Positions 36,580 through 46,096 of a DNA stretch of 64,000 bases are shown here, piece after piece; position 1 is the stretch's first letter, and each line of letters starts with the position of its first letter. Source of the DNA: Commensalibacter nepenthis (GTDB taxonomy: Bacteria > Pseudomonadota > Alphaproteobacteria > Acetobacterales > Acetobacteraceae); contig NZ_JASBAN010000001.1 in assembly GCF_029953305.1 (NCBI RefSeq), forward strand, positions 1,008,501 to 1,072,500. Reading direction: 5' to 3'. A model generated the notes under the pieces. That model was not told the origin of the DNA. It did no database searches and saw only the letters and a list, made by a program, of their open reading frames with translations. The translations under genes and the position numbers were made by a program.

Positions 36580-38034
36580 ATGGTTACTAAATATTGTCTG
36601 AGAACTGTATATATATATTCTGCTTTTCTATTAAGTTGTCATTTAACTACCACCGCGTTTGCAAAAACAGATTATGCGACCAATAAAGACAACATAACTG
36701 GGGCACAATCTTCAAAAGATAAAGAATCAATTATTAAAGCCAATACCACCGTGCCAGAACCGATACCTTATCATATTGATACATCTTTTGACCCAGACGA
36801 AGAGCTATTTTTTACAGGGGCAAATAAATATTTAGAACAATATGGCGTGCAATTTGGGTTAAATTACATCAGTGAAACAGTTGGCGTGGTTCGTGGTGGC
36901 AAGAAAAAAGGTGCTGATTACGCGCACGAAGTTGAATTCGCACTGGATATGGATTGGGAAAAAATAATTGGTTGGAAAGGATTTTCAACCCATTTGATTT
37001 TAATGAATCTTGCGGGACAAAATGCCAGTAAAAACTATGTTGGCGATCCCTTTATGCAAGCCCAAGAAATCTATGGCAGCAGTAATGATCGCTTTTTGCG
37101 TTTATATAATTTATATGCAGAACAAGCATTATGGAACAATAAGATCAACCTAAAAGTAGGACGCTTTAATCCAGGCGATGATTTTGCTGTCAGCCCTTTT
37201 GCCTGTGAATATGTCACCGCCTCGACCTGTAATCAGATGACCAGTATGGGCTCTCAACAAGGCTATTCCGCATGGCCAAACAATGTATGGTCTGGTCGAA
37301 TCATATATAATTTTTCCGAACAATTCAGCTTGGCAGTCGGCGCCTATGAAAGTACCCCCTTTGGCGACACAGGACAAGGTGGACCGGCAGGTTTCTCATG
37401 GGGAACCAAACATGCAACAGGGGCATTTATTCCCATTGAATTCAGCTATATTTCTAACTTTGGCAAGAAACAATTAAACGGATATTACCATGTCGGTGGG
37501 GGATATGATACCAGCAAATATGATACATGGTCATCTCAAGTCTTGGAAACTGGTAAAAGGGATAATGCTTCGCAATATTGGTTCATGTTCGGACAAATGA
37601 TCTACAGAAACGACCCAATGGAGAATCACGGTTTATATATATTGGGCAACTGGAACCATCAATCTCCCTCTACAAGCAGTTTTAAAGACTTTTATAATAT
37701 TGGTTTACTTGATCGTGGTTTTTGGCATGCGCGCCCTTATGACCAAATTGGGTTTATGATGACTTATTATACCATTCCACGCTCCTTAAGACGTGCGCAA
37801 CGTTTTCAAATGTCCCAAGGCAGCACCTTTATGGAAAATGGCACATTCAGCTTGTTAAATAATGCCGAAGCCGCACAAACAAATGCAATGGTATTTGAAG
37901 TAAACTATGGTGCCGCAGTATATAAAGGGATAAAAGTAATGCCTGTTTTTGAATATTTTCACAAAGTCGGTGCGTATAAAAACCTTTATAATGATGCTGT
38001 CGTATTGGGTGTTCACGTAAACGTCGTCTTTTAA
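36580..38034 (+). CDS. OprB-family carbohydrate porin
   Basis: Outer-membrane beta-barrel for sugar uptake. About 484 residues with a signal peptide (SAFLLSCHLTTTAFA), a polar linker of about 50 residues, and then the OprB pattern: YLEQYGVQFGLNYISE, LKVGRFNPGDDF, a cysteine pair in SPFACEYVTASTCNQ, and a final strand VLGVHVNVVF ending in phenylalanine, as needed for barrel assembly. The ATG at 36580 is preferred to TTG 36571. Single gene ending at a terminator. Confidence 0.88.
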   Translation: MVTKYCLRTVYIYSAFLLSCHLTTTAFAKTDYATNKDNITGAQSSKDKESIIKANTTVPEPIPYHIDTSFDPDEELFFTGANKYLEQYGVQFGLNYISETVGVVRGGKKKGADYAHEVEFALDMDWEKIIGWKGFSTHLILMNLAGQNASKNYVGDPFMQAQEIYGSSNDRFLRLYNLYAEQALWNNKINLKVGRFNPGDDFAVSPFACEYVTASTCNQMTSMGSQQGYSAWPNNVWSGRIIYNFSEQFSLAVGAYESTPFGDTGQGGPAGFSWGTKHATGAFIPIEFSYISNFGKKQLNGYYHVGGGYDTSKYDTWSSQVLETGKRDNASQYWFMFGQMIYRNDPMENHGLYILGNWNHQSPSTSSFKDFYNIGLLDRGFWHARPYDQIGFMMTYYTIPRSLRRAQRFQMSQGSTFMENGTFSLLNNAEAAQTNAMVFEVNYGAAVYKGIKVMPVFEYFHKVGAYKNLYNDAVVLGVHVNVVF

Positions 38035-38057
38035 TACAACAAGTCGGTTTCATCACG

Positions 38058-38107
38058 GTTAAGATAAGCAAAATATATTCTCTCTTGTTTATCTTAACTT
38101 TTATTTT
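38058..38107 (+). terminator. Intrinsic terminator after oprB
   Basis: GTTAAGATAA (38058-38067) pairs perfectly with TTATCTTAAC (38089-38098) and is followed by a T-rich tract. The loop is 21 nt. Confidence 0.65.
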
Positions 38108-38471
38108 GATTGTGGGTAATTATTCATTCTTTGAAATAAACTGACTCTGCTTTCTAAAACATCCCGCTTTAAATAAGAATCTGTTTTAAAATGTCCTTTT
38201 TCCAGTTCTATTTTCCCAAGCATGTATTTAGTCCCTGTATCATCAGATATATGCATCATGGGTAACAAATAATATTACCCCAACATCATAATATTTTTAT
38301 CTAATATCTGAATGGCTTTTTGATACTGTTCAGCCTCTAGCAAATTATTCGCCTTTTTCAAATCGACAACTATTCCAAGGAATTGCTGACAAGTTTAAGT
38401 GTTTTGAAAGGGATTGAAACAATAGACGGTCGGGGAACAGAATCAACATAGTAAATTAGTGTGTAATCCAT
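38101..38471 (-). pseudogene. Eroded small gene 1 between oprB and catalase
   Basis: AAGGA and an ATG (38471) open a frame reading MDYTLIYYVDSVPRPS to VSNSLE. A frame change near 38385 gives IVVDLKKANNLLEAEQYQKA to ILDKNIMML, and another near 38285 gives YYLLPMMHISDDTGTKYMLG down to YPQSK at the stop 38101-38103. Joined, this is a plausible protein of about 120 residues with two frameshifts. The middle resembles a tetratricopeptide helix pair. The ribosome binding site is still present. Confidence 0.55.
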
Positions 38472-38499
38472 AATATTCCTTTGTAAATATTATTAAACA

Positions 38500-38733
38500 T
38501 GATCCGTTTAACCAAGAACGCTTCTCATCTTTCAGATAAAAAATATACAAACTGTTACTATGTATCATGAACACTTAAACTAATTTTATATATCACAGAA
38601 TTATGCCTGGCTGCGTAAAAGAATCTACATCCTCAGATCTTTATTACATACAAAAATATTATGCATCATTCTGAGAGAATAAAACGTCAAAACCAATTCT
38701 ATTATAAGCACTTTTAATAATCAGATTTTTCAT
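38500..38733 (-). pseudogene. Eroded small gene 2 between oprB and catalase
   Basis: Upstream of the previous remnant on the same strand, an ATG at 38733 opens MKNLIIKSAYNRIGFDV to SQNDA and then a stop. Further coding-like pieces follow in other frames (DVDSFTQPGIIL, then HSNSLYIFYLKDEKRSWLNG). Several stops separate them. It may be the first gene of a decayed two-gene operon. Weaker evidence than for its neighbour. Confidence 0.35.
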
Positions 38734-38870
38734 CCATTGCAGATGTGTTCATCAATCGCAGGTTGATTAAAAGACAAGAATACGATTTAATCAAAAAAGA
38801 TATATTTTATAATAATTACATAACAGTAATATATAAAATATATTTATTACAGATACATAAACAACGATTC

Positions 38871-38889
38871 TTATCGTGATCGTCGATAA
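38871..38889. promoter_or_regulatory. Palindromic operator-like site upstream of catalase (OxyR-type spacing)
   Basis: TTATCG-N7-CGATAA forms a perfect 6-bp inverted repeat about 110 nt before the catalase start. The ATxG-N7-CxAT arrangement matches the half-site spacing of LysR-type regulators such as OxyR, which commonly control catalase. No second copy is evident. The regulator identity is inferred. Confidence 0.35.
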
Positions 38890-39001
38890 TCTATATTTAT
38901 TTTTTTCGTTTGATTAAACAAAACAAAACTCTATCATCAAAGAGATCAAGAAATACCTACCAACTGCTTTCTTAATGAAAATCAACCTAAGGAGCTTATC
39001 A

Positions 39002-40444
39002 ATGAGTAAAAAACTTACAGGTGCCAATGGTGCCCCAATCGCAGACAATCAAAACTCTCGCACAGCTGGTCCTAGGGGTCCAGTGCTTATCGATGATTTC
39101 CACTTGCTAGAAAAACTGGCTCATTTTAACCGTGAAAATATTCCCGAACGTCGTGTTCATGCCAAAGGTGCAGCCGCACATGGAACCTTTACAGTTACAA
39201 AAGATATTACACAATACAGCTCTGCAAAACTGTTTGATACGATTGGCAAACAAACACCAATCCTTTTAAGATTCTCTACTGTTGGTGGTGAAAGAGGCTC
39301 AGCCGATACCGCGCGAGATCCACGTGGTTTTGCGCTGAAATTTTATACTGAAGAAGGCAATTGGGATATTGTTGGAAACAACACACCTGTATTCTTTATC
39401 CGTGATGCGATTAAATTTCCAGATTTTATTCATACCCAAAAAAGAGTTCCTCAAACAAACCTTAAAGACCCAAATATGATGTGGGATTTCTGGTCTCACT
39501 CTCCCGAAGCATTACACCAAGTCACAATCCTGTTTTCTGATCGTGGTATTCCTGATGGTTTCAGATTTATGCATGGTTACGGCAGCCATACCTATAGCCT
39601 TATTAATAAAAATGGTGTCAGAACATGGGTAAAATGGCATTACAGAACCCAACAAGGGATCAAAAATCTAGCTCCTGAAAAAGCCACTGAATTAAATGGC
39701 AGCAATCCAGATTACGCAACTGAAGATTTATTTAATGCGATCGAAAAAGGCGATTATCCTAAATGGGGCGTATATATCCAAATCATGACCGAAGAACAGG
39801 CCAAAAATTATAAAGAAAACCCTTTTGATGTGACTAAAGTATGGTCTCAAAAAGAATTCCCTTTGCATGAAGTCGGTTTCTTTGAGCTCAACCGCAATCC
39901 AGAAAATTACTTTGCAGAAGTTGAGCAAGCAGCATTCGCACCAAGTAATGTTGTTCCTGGCACAGGTCTATCCCCAGATAAAATGCTTCAGGGTCGTGTA
40001 TTTGCTTATGCGGATGCACAACGTTACCGTATTGGTACAAATTATCAACAATTGCCAATTAACGCACCCAAATGCCCTTATGCCAATTATCAACGTGATG
40101 GTGCGATGCGCCTAGATAGTAACGGTGGTTCTGGTCCAAATTATGAACCAAACAGCGATACAAATACACCCAAACAAACCAACAATCCAGAACCTTTGTT
40201 CCCTGCTGACCTTTCTGGCGCTGCTGGAATATATGACCATAGAACTGACGGAGATTATTACAGCTGTCCCGCAGCATTATTCAAATTGATGAATCCAGAT
40301 CAAAAAGAACTGCTAATCAATAATATCGCAACCTCTTTACAATCTGTAAAAAGAGAAACCGTGGAACGTGTCTTGGCACATTTCATCAAAATTGATCCAG
40401 AATATGGTCATGGAATTGCCAAAAAACTGAACATATCGCTCTAA
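39002..40444 (+). CDS. Monofunctional haem catalase
   Basis: Cytosolic enzyme that dismutates hydrogen peroxide. About 480 residues, the small-subunit clade-3 size. The distal His lies in RRVHAKGAAAHG, Asn in VGNNTPVFF, and the proximal haem-ligand Tyr is in the conserved RVFAYADAQRYRIG segment. The ATG at 39002 is chosen because AAGGAG lies 10 nt upstream; an in-frame ATG at 38975 would add nine residues. It is isolated, with a possible OxyR-type site upstream and a weak 9-bp stem-loop (40460-40492) after it. Confidence 0.95.
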   Translation: MSKKLTGANGAPIADNQNSRTAGPRGPVLIDDFHLLEKLAHFNRENIPERRVHAKGAAAHGTFTVTKDITQYSSAKLFDTIGKQTPILLRFSTVGGERGSADTARDPRGFALKFYTEEGNWDIVGNNTPVFFIRDAIKFPDFIHTQKRVPQTNLKDPNMMWDFWSHSPEALHQVTILFSDRGIPDGFRFMHGYGSHTYSLINKNGVRTWVKWHYRTQQGIKNLAPEKATELNGSNPDYATEDLFNAIEKGDYPKWGVYIQIMTEEQAKNYKENPFDVTKVWSQKEFPLHEVGFFELNRNPENYFAEVEQAAFAPSNVVPGTGLSPDKMLQGRVFAYADAQRYRIGTNYQQLPINAPKCPYANYQRDGAMRLDSNGGSGPNYEPNSDTNTPKQTNNPEPLFPADLSGAAGIYDHRTDGDYYSCPAALFKLMNPDQKELLINNIATSLQSVKRETVERVLAHFIKIDPEYGHGIAKKLNISL

Positions 40445-40557
40445 TAACTCATACCTGTTTAGAATATATGAATCAAATTTTCGTATATTCTATAAAACTA
40501 TCTAAATATGTTATATAATAGTCACGTGACTTAGAAATTACATAAGGACAAATATCT

Positions 40558-41706
40558 ATGAGTACCACATTTTTTATCCCTTCAGTTAACGTTATTGGGG
40601 AAAATGCTTTAAGTGATGCTGTATCCCATATTCAAGGGCATGGCTTTAAACACGGTTTGATTGTTACAGATTCTTTCATGAATAAATCTGGTGCTGCTCA
40701 GCAAGTTTCTGATTTGCTTGGCAAAGTTGGCATTAAAACATCAATCTATGATGGCACAAATCCAAACCCGACCATTACCAACGTTAATGATGGATTAAAA
40801 ATTCTTAAAAGCAATAACTGTGATTGTGTTATTTCTCTGGGTGGTGGATCTCCTCACGATTGCGCAAAAGGTATCGCGCTGCTTGCAACAAATGGTGGGG
40901 AAATCAAAGATTATGAAGGTCTAGACATTCCTAAGAAACCTCAATTACCCTTAATTTCTATTAATACAACCGCTGGAACAGCCAGCGAAATTACACGTTT
41001 CTGTGTTATTACGGACGAAGTACGCCATATTAAAATGGCAATCGTTACGCCTATGGTAACGCCGATTCTGTCTGTAAATGACCCAGCATTAATGGCTGGT
41101 ATGCCTCCTGGGTTAACAGCTGCAACAGGTATGGACGCATTAACCCATGCTGTTGAAGCCTATGTTTCTATTGCGGCATCCCCAATTACCGATGCTTGTG
41201 CATTAAAAGCAACGACCTTGATTTCTGAAAACCTACGCACTGCTGTGAAAGACGGTAAGAATATGGTTGCTCGTGAAAACATGGCTTATGCACAGCTTTT
41301 GGCAGGTATGGCTTTTAACAATGCTTCTTTGGGCTATGTTCACGCAATGGCTCACCAATTAGGTGGTCTTTACGGTCTTCCTCATGGGGTATGTAATGCG
41401 GTTCTTCTTCCTCATGTTGAAGAATATAACACACCGAAATGCGCTGGTCGTCTAAAAGACATTGCCAAAGCAATGGGTGTAAATGTTGATAATATGAGCG
41501 ATGAAGAAGGCGCAAAAGCATGTATTGCTGCTATTCGTGCATTGTCAAAAGATATAAATATTCCAGCAAACTTAACCGAACTTAAAGTAAAAGCAGAAGA
41601 TATTCCAACACTAGCAACAAACGCATTAAAAGATGCTTGTGCAGTAACCAATCCTCGCGTTGGTAACCAAGCAGAAGTCGAAGGCATCTTCAAAGCTGCT
41701 ATGTAA
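40558..41706 (+). CDS. Iron-containing alcohol dehydrogenase (AdhB type)
   Basis: NAD-dependent group III dehydrogenase of 382 residues, closely patterned on Zymomonas alcohol dehydrogenase II. It shows [16 protein letters not shown] near residue 95, [13 protein letters not shown] near 138, and the metal ligands Asp and His in [10 protein letters not shown] and in [15 protein letters not shown]. Probably interconverts acetaldehyde and ethanol. AAGGA lies about 10 nt upstream; a strong terminator follows. Confidence 0.93.
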   Translation: MSTTFFIPSVNVIGENALSDAVSHIQGHGFKHGLIVTDSFMNKSGAAQQVSDLLGKVGIKTSIYDGTNPNPTITNVNDGLKILKSNNCDCVISLGGGSPHDCAKGIALLATNGGEIKDYEGLDIPKKPQLPLISINTTAGTASEITRFCVITDEVRHIKMAIVTPMVTPILSVNDPALMAGMPPGLTAATGMDALTHAVEAYVSIAASPITDACALKATTLISENLRTAVKDGKNMVARENMAYAQLLAGMAFNNASLGYVHAMAHQLGGLYGLPHGVCNAVLLPHVEEYNTPKCAGRLKDIAKAMGVNVDNMSDEEGAKACIAAIRALSKDINIPANLTELKVKAEDIPTLATNALKDACAVTNPRVGNQAEVEGIFKAAM

Positions 41707-41730
41707 TTTATTTAATTACATAAGGTGATA

Positions 41731-41766
41731 AAAAGCGTCATATTCGAAAGAATATGGCGTTTTTTT
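41731..41766 (+). terminator. Intrinsic terminator after the alcohol dehydrogenase
   Basis: An 11-bp stem (41735-41745 with 41750-41760, two G-T pairs) closes a GAAA tetraloop and is followed by seven T. Confidence 0.88.
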
Positions 41767-41828
41767 ATGGCGTTTCGATGACACCGAAAACGATTATGTC
41801 ATAAGTAAAAGATCATTTCTTACAAAAA

Positions 41829-42773
41829 CTAGTCCCCATAAGCTGTTTTAAACCGTTTCAATAACCAATCTCGACAAGTAACAGGTGGATATTTAGGTGG
41901 GTTTTGTTCATCAGAGCATTGAGGCAGGCACTGAATAAGTTGATTTGGATGAGGTTCTGTAAAAAACGGCATTGAAATACGATTTTGACCAATATTAAGC
42001 ACTCTGTGCGAGGTACTTTTGTAGCGGTCATTCGTCCACATTGCCATCATATCGCCGATATTAACAACAAAGCCATCTTTGATCGGAGGCACATCAACCC
42101 ATTGATTATCCTTACTTTTGACTTGTAACCCACCAACGTCATCTTGATGTAAAATGGTTAAAATCCCATAGTCGGTATGCGCTCCACAAACAACCCGATT
42201 ATGTTGCTCTGGCAATCCTGGATAGTGGATGACCCTGAACGTGCTTAACGATTCAAAAAACATATCATTGAAAAAATTCTCTTCTAACTTTAAGCTCAAA
42301 GCAATAATTCGAAATAGAACTTTAGCAAGTTCGGTCATATTGCTGTAATGTGTTTCAAAAATATCTGTCCAGCCCGAAATTAAATGTTCTGGATGCTGAT
42401 TGGGGCCCCTGAAAGGCTCTTTTCTTTGCACTTCAGGATGAGTATTATCTAGAGGATACCCCATATCAAACATTTCTTTGTAATCAATACTATGCTGAGA
42501 ATCTAGCTGTTCCATTTCATGACTGCTATATCCTCTATAAATATGATTATTTAAAATATTAATAGTTTGTTTTTCTGCCATCGGAAGGCTAAAAAACTGT
42601 CGTGCAAGCCTTTTAACGCATTGGATATCTTCCTGTAAAATATGATGTCCTGTAATACAAAAAAAACCTGAATGACGACACGCCTCATCAACACGCTGAG
42701 CGATATTTAAATATTTACTTTTATCACTTTGATAGATATCAGAAATATCAATAATAGGGATATATTCCTGCAT
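41829..42773 (-). CDS. 2-oxoglutarate/Fe(II)-dependent oxygenase (isopenicillin N synthase-like)
   Basis: The 314-residue protein has the non-haem DIOX_N domain (IIDISDIYQ start) and the catalytic jelly roll. Iron ligands are in CGAHTDYGILTIL (His, Asp) and in YKSTSHRVLN (His). The 2-oxoglutarate-binding RxS motif is in NRISMPFF. Bacterial relatives act on small molecules and are often annotated as ethylene-forming or gibberellin-type oxygenases. The substrate is not evident from its neighbours. Confidence 0.85.
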   Translation of the reverse strand: MQEYIPIIDISDIYQSDKSKYLNIAQRVDEACRHSGFFCITGHHILQEDIQCVKRLARQFFSLPMAEKQTINILNNHIYRGYSSHEMEQLDSQHSIDYKEMFDMGYPLDNTHPEVQRKEPFRGPNQHPEHLISGWTDIFETHYSNMTELAKVLFRIIALSLKLEENFFNDMFFESLSTFRVIHYPGLPEQHNRVVCGAHTDYGILTILHQDDVGGLQVKSKDNQWVDVPPIKDGFVVNIGDMMAMWTNDRYKSTSHRVLNIGQNRISMPFFTEPHPNQLIQCLPQCSDEQNPPKYPPVTCRDWLLKRFKTAYGD

Positions 42774-42920
42774 TCTCTAGATATCCTTTGCATGAAGAGA
42801 CAATGTAAAGAATATTATATGCATTACTTCTCTCTATTCAACAATAGATAAGAATATCCACAGCCTGATGACATAAAATTATATATAAATTTTTGATCAA
42901 ATCAAAATGACAAGCTAACT

Positions 42921-43766
42921 TTAATTTTTTAAAGCATCTTCCAATGAAACAGAAAACTGTCCTGGCTGTAAAGGTTGCGATTGTGAAGAATCAGGTCCCC
43001 ATCCTGTTAATACTGCAAAATGTAGCGGAACTGATAACTCCCCTTGCTCTTGCAGCTTTGCCATACAGCTGGCCATAAATGATCTGCTCGTAAAAGTTTC
43101 TTGTTGTTCCATCAACGCATTGGTTTCACCAGAAAACCGCAAATCTTGCATTAACATCATCGCTGAGCGATAGACCAAAGGCAATGCCTCTTTATCAACG
43201 ACGGGTAAAGCAAATCCAGCACGTTGCATTAATGTAGCACAAGCTCGCAAATCCGGAAAAGGTGATATTCGAGGGAAAACCCTGCCACACAACTCAACCT
43301 CTTCCTCTGCCATTATATGACGTAACATAGACAATGTTGGTAATATCGGTACAGTGGCTAAAAATAACCCATCTGGACGCAGAATTTTCCTGATCTGCAA
43401 TAATGTGCCAGGCAAATCATTGACCCAATGTAGATTAAAATTTGCAATGACTAAATCAAAACTATGCGCCTGAAAAGGAAAATATTCTTCATCCATACAA
43501 ACAGAGGGAACAGAATTTAAAGAAACCAATCGATGCGATAAATCAGCTGAAACAACATTCATCCCTTTGGATTGCAACATAGGAGCAATAACACCTCTGC
43601 CACCAATTTCCAACACATTCATAAAAGAACGCTGTATATCATCTAAGCGATCTACTATTCTATCCGCACAAATCTGAACAATATCTTGAATTGTTTGATG
43701 ATGTAATGCTGCCCTGTCACGATGATATCGAACAAGTTTACGATTAAATATAACAGGAACAGTCAT
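42921..43766 (-). CDS. BioC/NDUFAF5-like SAM-dependent methyltransferase
   Basis: The 281-residue class I methyltransferase starts with the alphaproteobacterial NDUFAF5-like pattern (FNRKLVRYHRDRAAL). Motif I LEIGGRGV is near residue 51, VSADLSHRL near 72, FDLVIANFNLHWVNDLPG near 104 and ILRPDGLFLATV near 128. Relatives are annotated as BioC or as complex-I assembly hydroxylase/methyltransferases. Single gene; substrate uncertain. Confidence 0.8.
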   Translation of the reverse strand: MTVPVIFNRKLVRYHRDRAALHHQTIQDIVQICADRIVDRLDDIQRSFMNVLEIGGRGVIAPMLQSKGMNVVSADLSHRLVSLNSVPSVCMDEEYFPFQAHSFDLVIANFNLHWVNDLPGTLLQIRKILRPDGLFLATVPILPTLSMLRHIMAEEEVELCGRVFPRISPFPDLRACATLMQRAGFALPVVDKEALPLVYRSAMMLMQDLRFSGETNALMEQQETFTSRSFMASCMAKLQEQGELSVPLHFAVLTGWGPDSSQSQPLQPGQFSVSLEDALKN

Positions 43767-43879
43767 TTTTATAAAAACTCACAATCTTTTTTATCAAGAA
43801 TAAACTAGTATTATCATATTAATAACGATTAATATGTAACTAATACAACTTGCATATAATCATTAATAGATAATAGCCC

Positions 43880-44674
43880 ATGAGTTCAGTTACATCCATA
43901 GCCAATAAAGCAAAACAACCACAAGGTGGTTATTTACCATTAAAAACTTTTCAGAAAATATCAATTCCAGCGCATAACTGTTTGCAACCAGATGAGAATA
44001 TACATGCTAGCCTTATTGGAATGACCGTTCACAACTTAACACATTTTATCCTCAGCTCATGTTTAGATAGTGCATTTTATACTGCCGAAGAAGGTTCTTA
44101 TTTATTATCACTTTACTCTAAGAATAACAAATTAGATGAAGCGTATAAATTAAAAAATAAAATTAGAGGATTAGATGACAAGTCCATCATAAATGCCTGT
44201 AAATTAGCTGGATATGAATGTATATATAGGGCAGGAATACATACATATAAACCCATCAATGAAATAAATCCAAATAAGACAACTATTCATAACATCAGAA
44301 CGATGGTTGAAAATAATTTGAGGTTTTTTACAATTTACGGACCTTTGATTGGATGTGAATATGACTTTCAAGGCGGATACACACAGACGATCACTAAAGG
44401 AAACTGCGACTTTGTAACAGACGATGGGATATGGGATATCAAAACGAATAAAACGCCACCGACAAATAAACACAGTTTACAAATACTGATATATTATTTA
44501 CTTGGTATTCACTCGGACAACACAGCACTACATCAAATATCCAAAATAGGAATCTATAACCCAAGGCTTAATAATGCTTATATTATAGCAATAAAAGATA
44601 TTCCAAAAAACATCATTACATCCGTTGAGCAAGATATAATAAAACGTAAATCAATAAAGACGCAAGATTTATAA
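43880..44674 (+). CDS. PD-(D/E)XK nuclease-like protein, lone gene
   Basis: The 264-residue protein has the RecB/Cas4-type nuclease core: an aspartate in NCDFVTDD (near residue 180), DIKTN as the (D/E)xK element near 188, and LQILIYYLLG near 201 giving the QxxxY motif. Motif spacing fits a PD-(D/E)XK fold. The N-terminal 150 residues are of unknown type. It has no methyltransferase or helicase partner nearby and only a poor ribosome binding site. Its A/T-rich codon use and isolation suggest acquisition by transfer. A role in defence or DNA processing is possible, not shown. Confidence 0.6.
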   Translation: MSSVTSIANKAKQPQGGYLPLKTFQKISIPAHNCLQPDENIHASLIGMTVHNLTHFILSSCLDSAFYTAEEGSYLLSLYSKNNKLDEAYKLKNKIRGLDDKSIINACKLAGYECIYRAGIHTYKPINEINPNKTTIHNIRTMVENNLRFFTIYGPLIGCEYDFQGGYTQTITKGNCDFVTDDGIWDIKTNKTPPTNKHSLQILIYYLLGIHSDNTALHQISKIGIYNPRLNNAYIIAIKDIPKNIITSVEQDIIKRKSIKTQDL

Positions 44675-44707
44675 CTGCGCCTTTATTATAAATCATCTAA
44701 ATCAAGT

Positions 44708-46096
44708 TTAGACTTCTGGCAATTCGACTCCAGAAGCACTCAGTTGAGATTTTAGTGCACTCTTGAGATTTTCAAGACCGTCGCCTGTTGTGCTTTCAGC
44801 TCTTGCAACCAACGATGCCTGAGTATTAGAAGCCCTTAATAACCACCAACCATCAGGCGTGTTCACACGAACACCATCAATTGTCACCACATCTGCATTT
44901 TCAGCTTTTAGACGTTCTGCGACCTCGTAAACAACACTAAATTTACGATCATCTGGACAATCAAAACGAATCTCTGGTGTAGAAATTGCTTTTGGCAAAG
45001 ATTCAGTAATTTCAGAAAGAGGTCCTTTTAAACGGCTCACGATATCCAACGTTCTGATCGCAACATACAGCGCATCATCAAAACCATACCATTTATCAGC
45101 AAAGAAAATATGTCCTGACATTTCCCCACCCAATAATGCTTTGGTTTCTGCCATCTTTGATTTAATCAAAGAATGCCCCGTACACCACATTAATGGATTA
45201 CCACCAGCTTTTTTGACTTCTTCAAATAAAATTTGGCTTGCTTTAACATCTGCAATAATTGTTGCACCTTGATTATCAGGCAAAATGTCACGGCTATAAA
45301 CGATCATTAACTGATCGCCCCACAAAATATTGCCCTTATCATCAATCACGCCAATACGATCAGCATCGCCATCAAAAGCAATCCCAATATCCGCTTGACG
45401 TTTAGCAACCTCATCTTGTAATTGCACTAAATTCTTTGGTACAGTAGGATCTGGACTATGCGCAGGGAAATTCCCATCAACAGTACCATTTAATACAATA
45501 TGCTCACCTGGCAATTGTTGGACTAATTTCGTTAAAACTTCACCAGCAGCACTATTGCTATTATCCCAAACCACTTTTAGCTTACGCTCAGTAGCATCAA
45601 AATCTTTTAGAAGGCGAGTAACATACTCATCGACAATATCGACCTTACGAACACTGCCAATTCCTTCTGGAACAACATCACCCTTGGCAACTTGCACACC
45701 AAGCTCTTGGATTTGCTTACCATAAAAGGATTTGCCCGCCAGCATGAATTTCATGCCGTTATATTCTTTGGGGTTATGGCTGGCTGTCACCATCACTGCA
45801 CCGTCTGCTTGCATTGTCGTTGCAGCATAATATAACATCGGCGTTGGACCACGACCAATACGAATAATTTCTAATCCGCATTTTTTCAATCCATCAACCA
45901 AGGCAGCTTCTAAATCAGGTGAGCTGACACGTCCATCATAACTCACAACAACTTTTTTACCATTATTACGAACAATCAGACTGCCAAAAGCACGCCCTAT
46001 TGCGTAAGCGTCTTCAATGAAAAAAGTTTTATCGTAAATGCCACGAATATCGTATTCACGCAAAATGCTGGCATCAATATTTCTTTGATGTTCCAT
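44708..46096 (-). CDS. Phosphomannomutase/phosphoglucomutase
   Basis: Interconverts hexose 1- and 6-phosphates for nucleotide-sugar synthesis. The 462-residue protein has the phosphoserine loop TASHNPKEYNGMK near residue 103, the Mg-binding DGDADR near 240, the sugar-binding GEMSGH near 325 and a C-terminal phosphate-binding segment RASNTQASLVARAE. Its ATG overlaps the galU stop by 1 nt, so UDP-glucose precursor enzymes are co-expressed. Confidence 0.93.
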   Translation of the reverse strand: MEHQRNIDASILREYDIRGIYDKTFFIEDAYAIGRAFGSLIVRNNGKKVVVSYDGRVSSPDLEAALVDGLKKCGLEIIRIGRGPTPMLYYAATTMQADGAVMVTASHNPKEYNGMKFMLAGKSFYGKQIQELGVQVAKGDVVPEGIGSVRKVDIVDEYVTRLLKDFDATERKLKVVWDNSNSAAGEVLTKLVQQLPGEHIVLNGTVDGNFPAHSPDPTVPKNLVQLQDEVAKRQADIGIAFDGDADRIGVIDDKGNILWGDQLMIVYSRDILPDNQGATIIADVKASQILFEEVKKAGGNPLMWCTGHSLIKSKMAETKALLGGEMSGHIFFADKWYGFDDALYVAIRTLDIVSRLKGPLSEITESLPKAISTPEIRFDCPDDRKFSVVYEVAERLKAENADVVTIDGVRVNTPDGWWLLRASNTQASLVARAESTTGDGLENLKSALKSQLSASGVELPEV

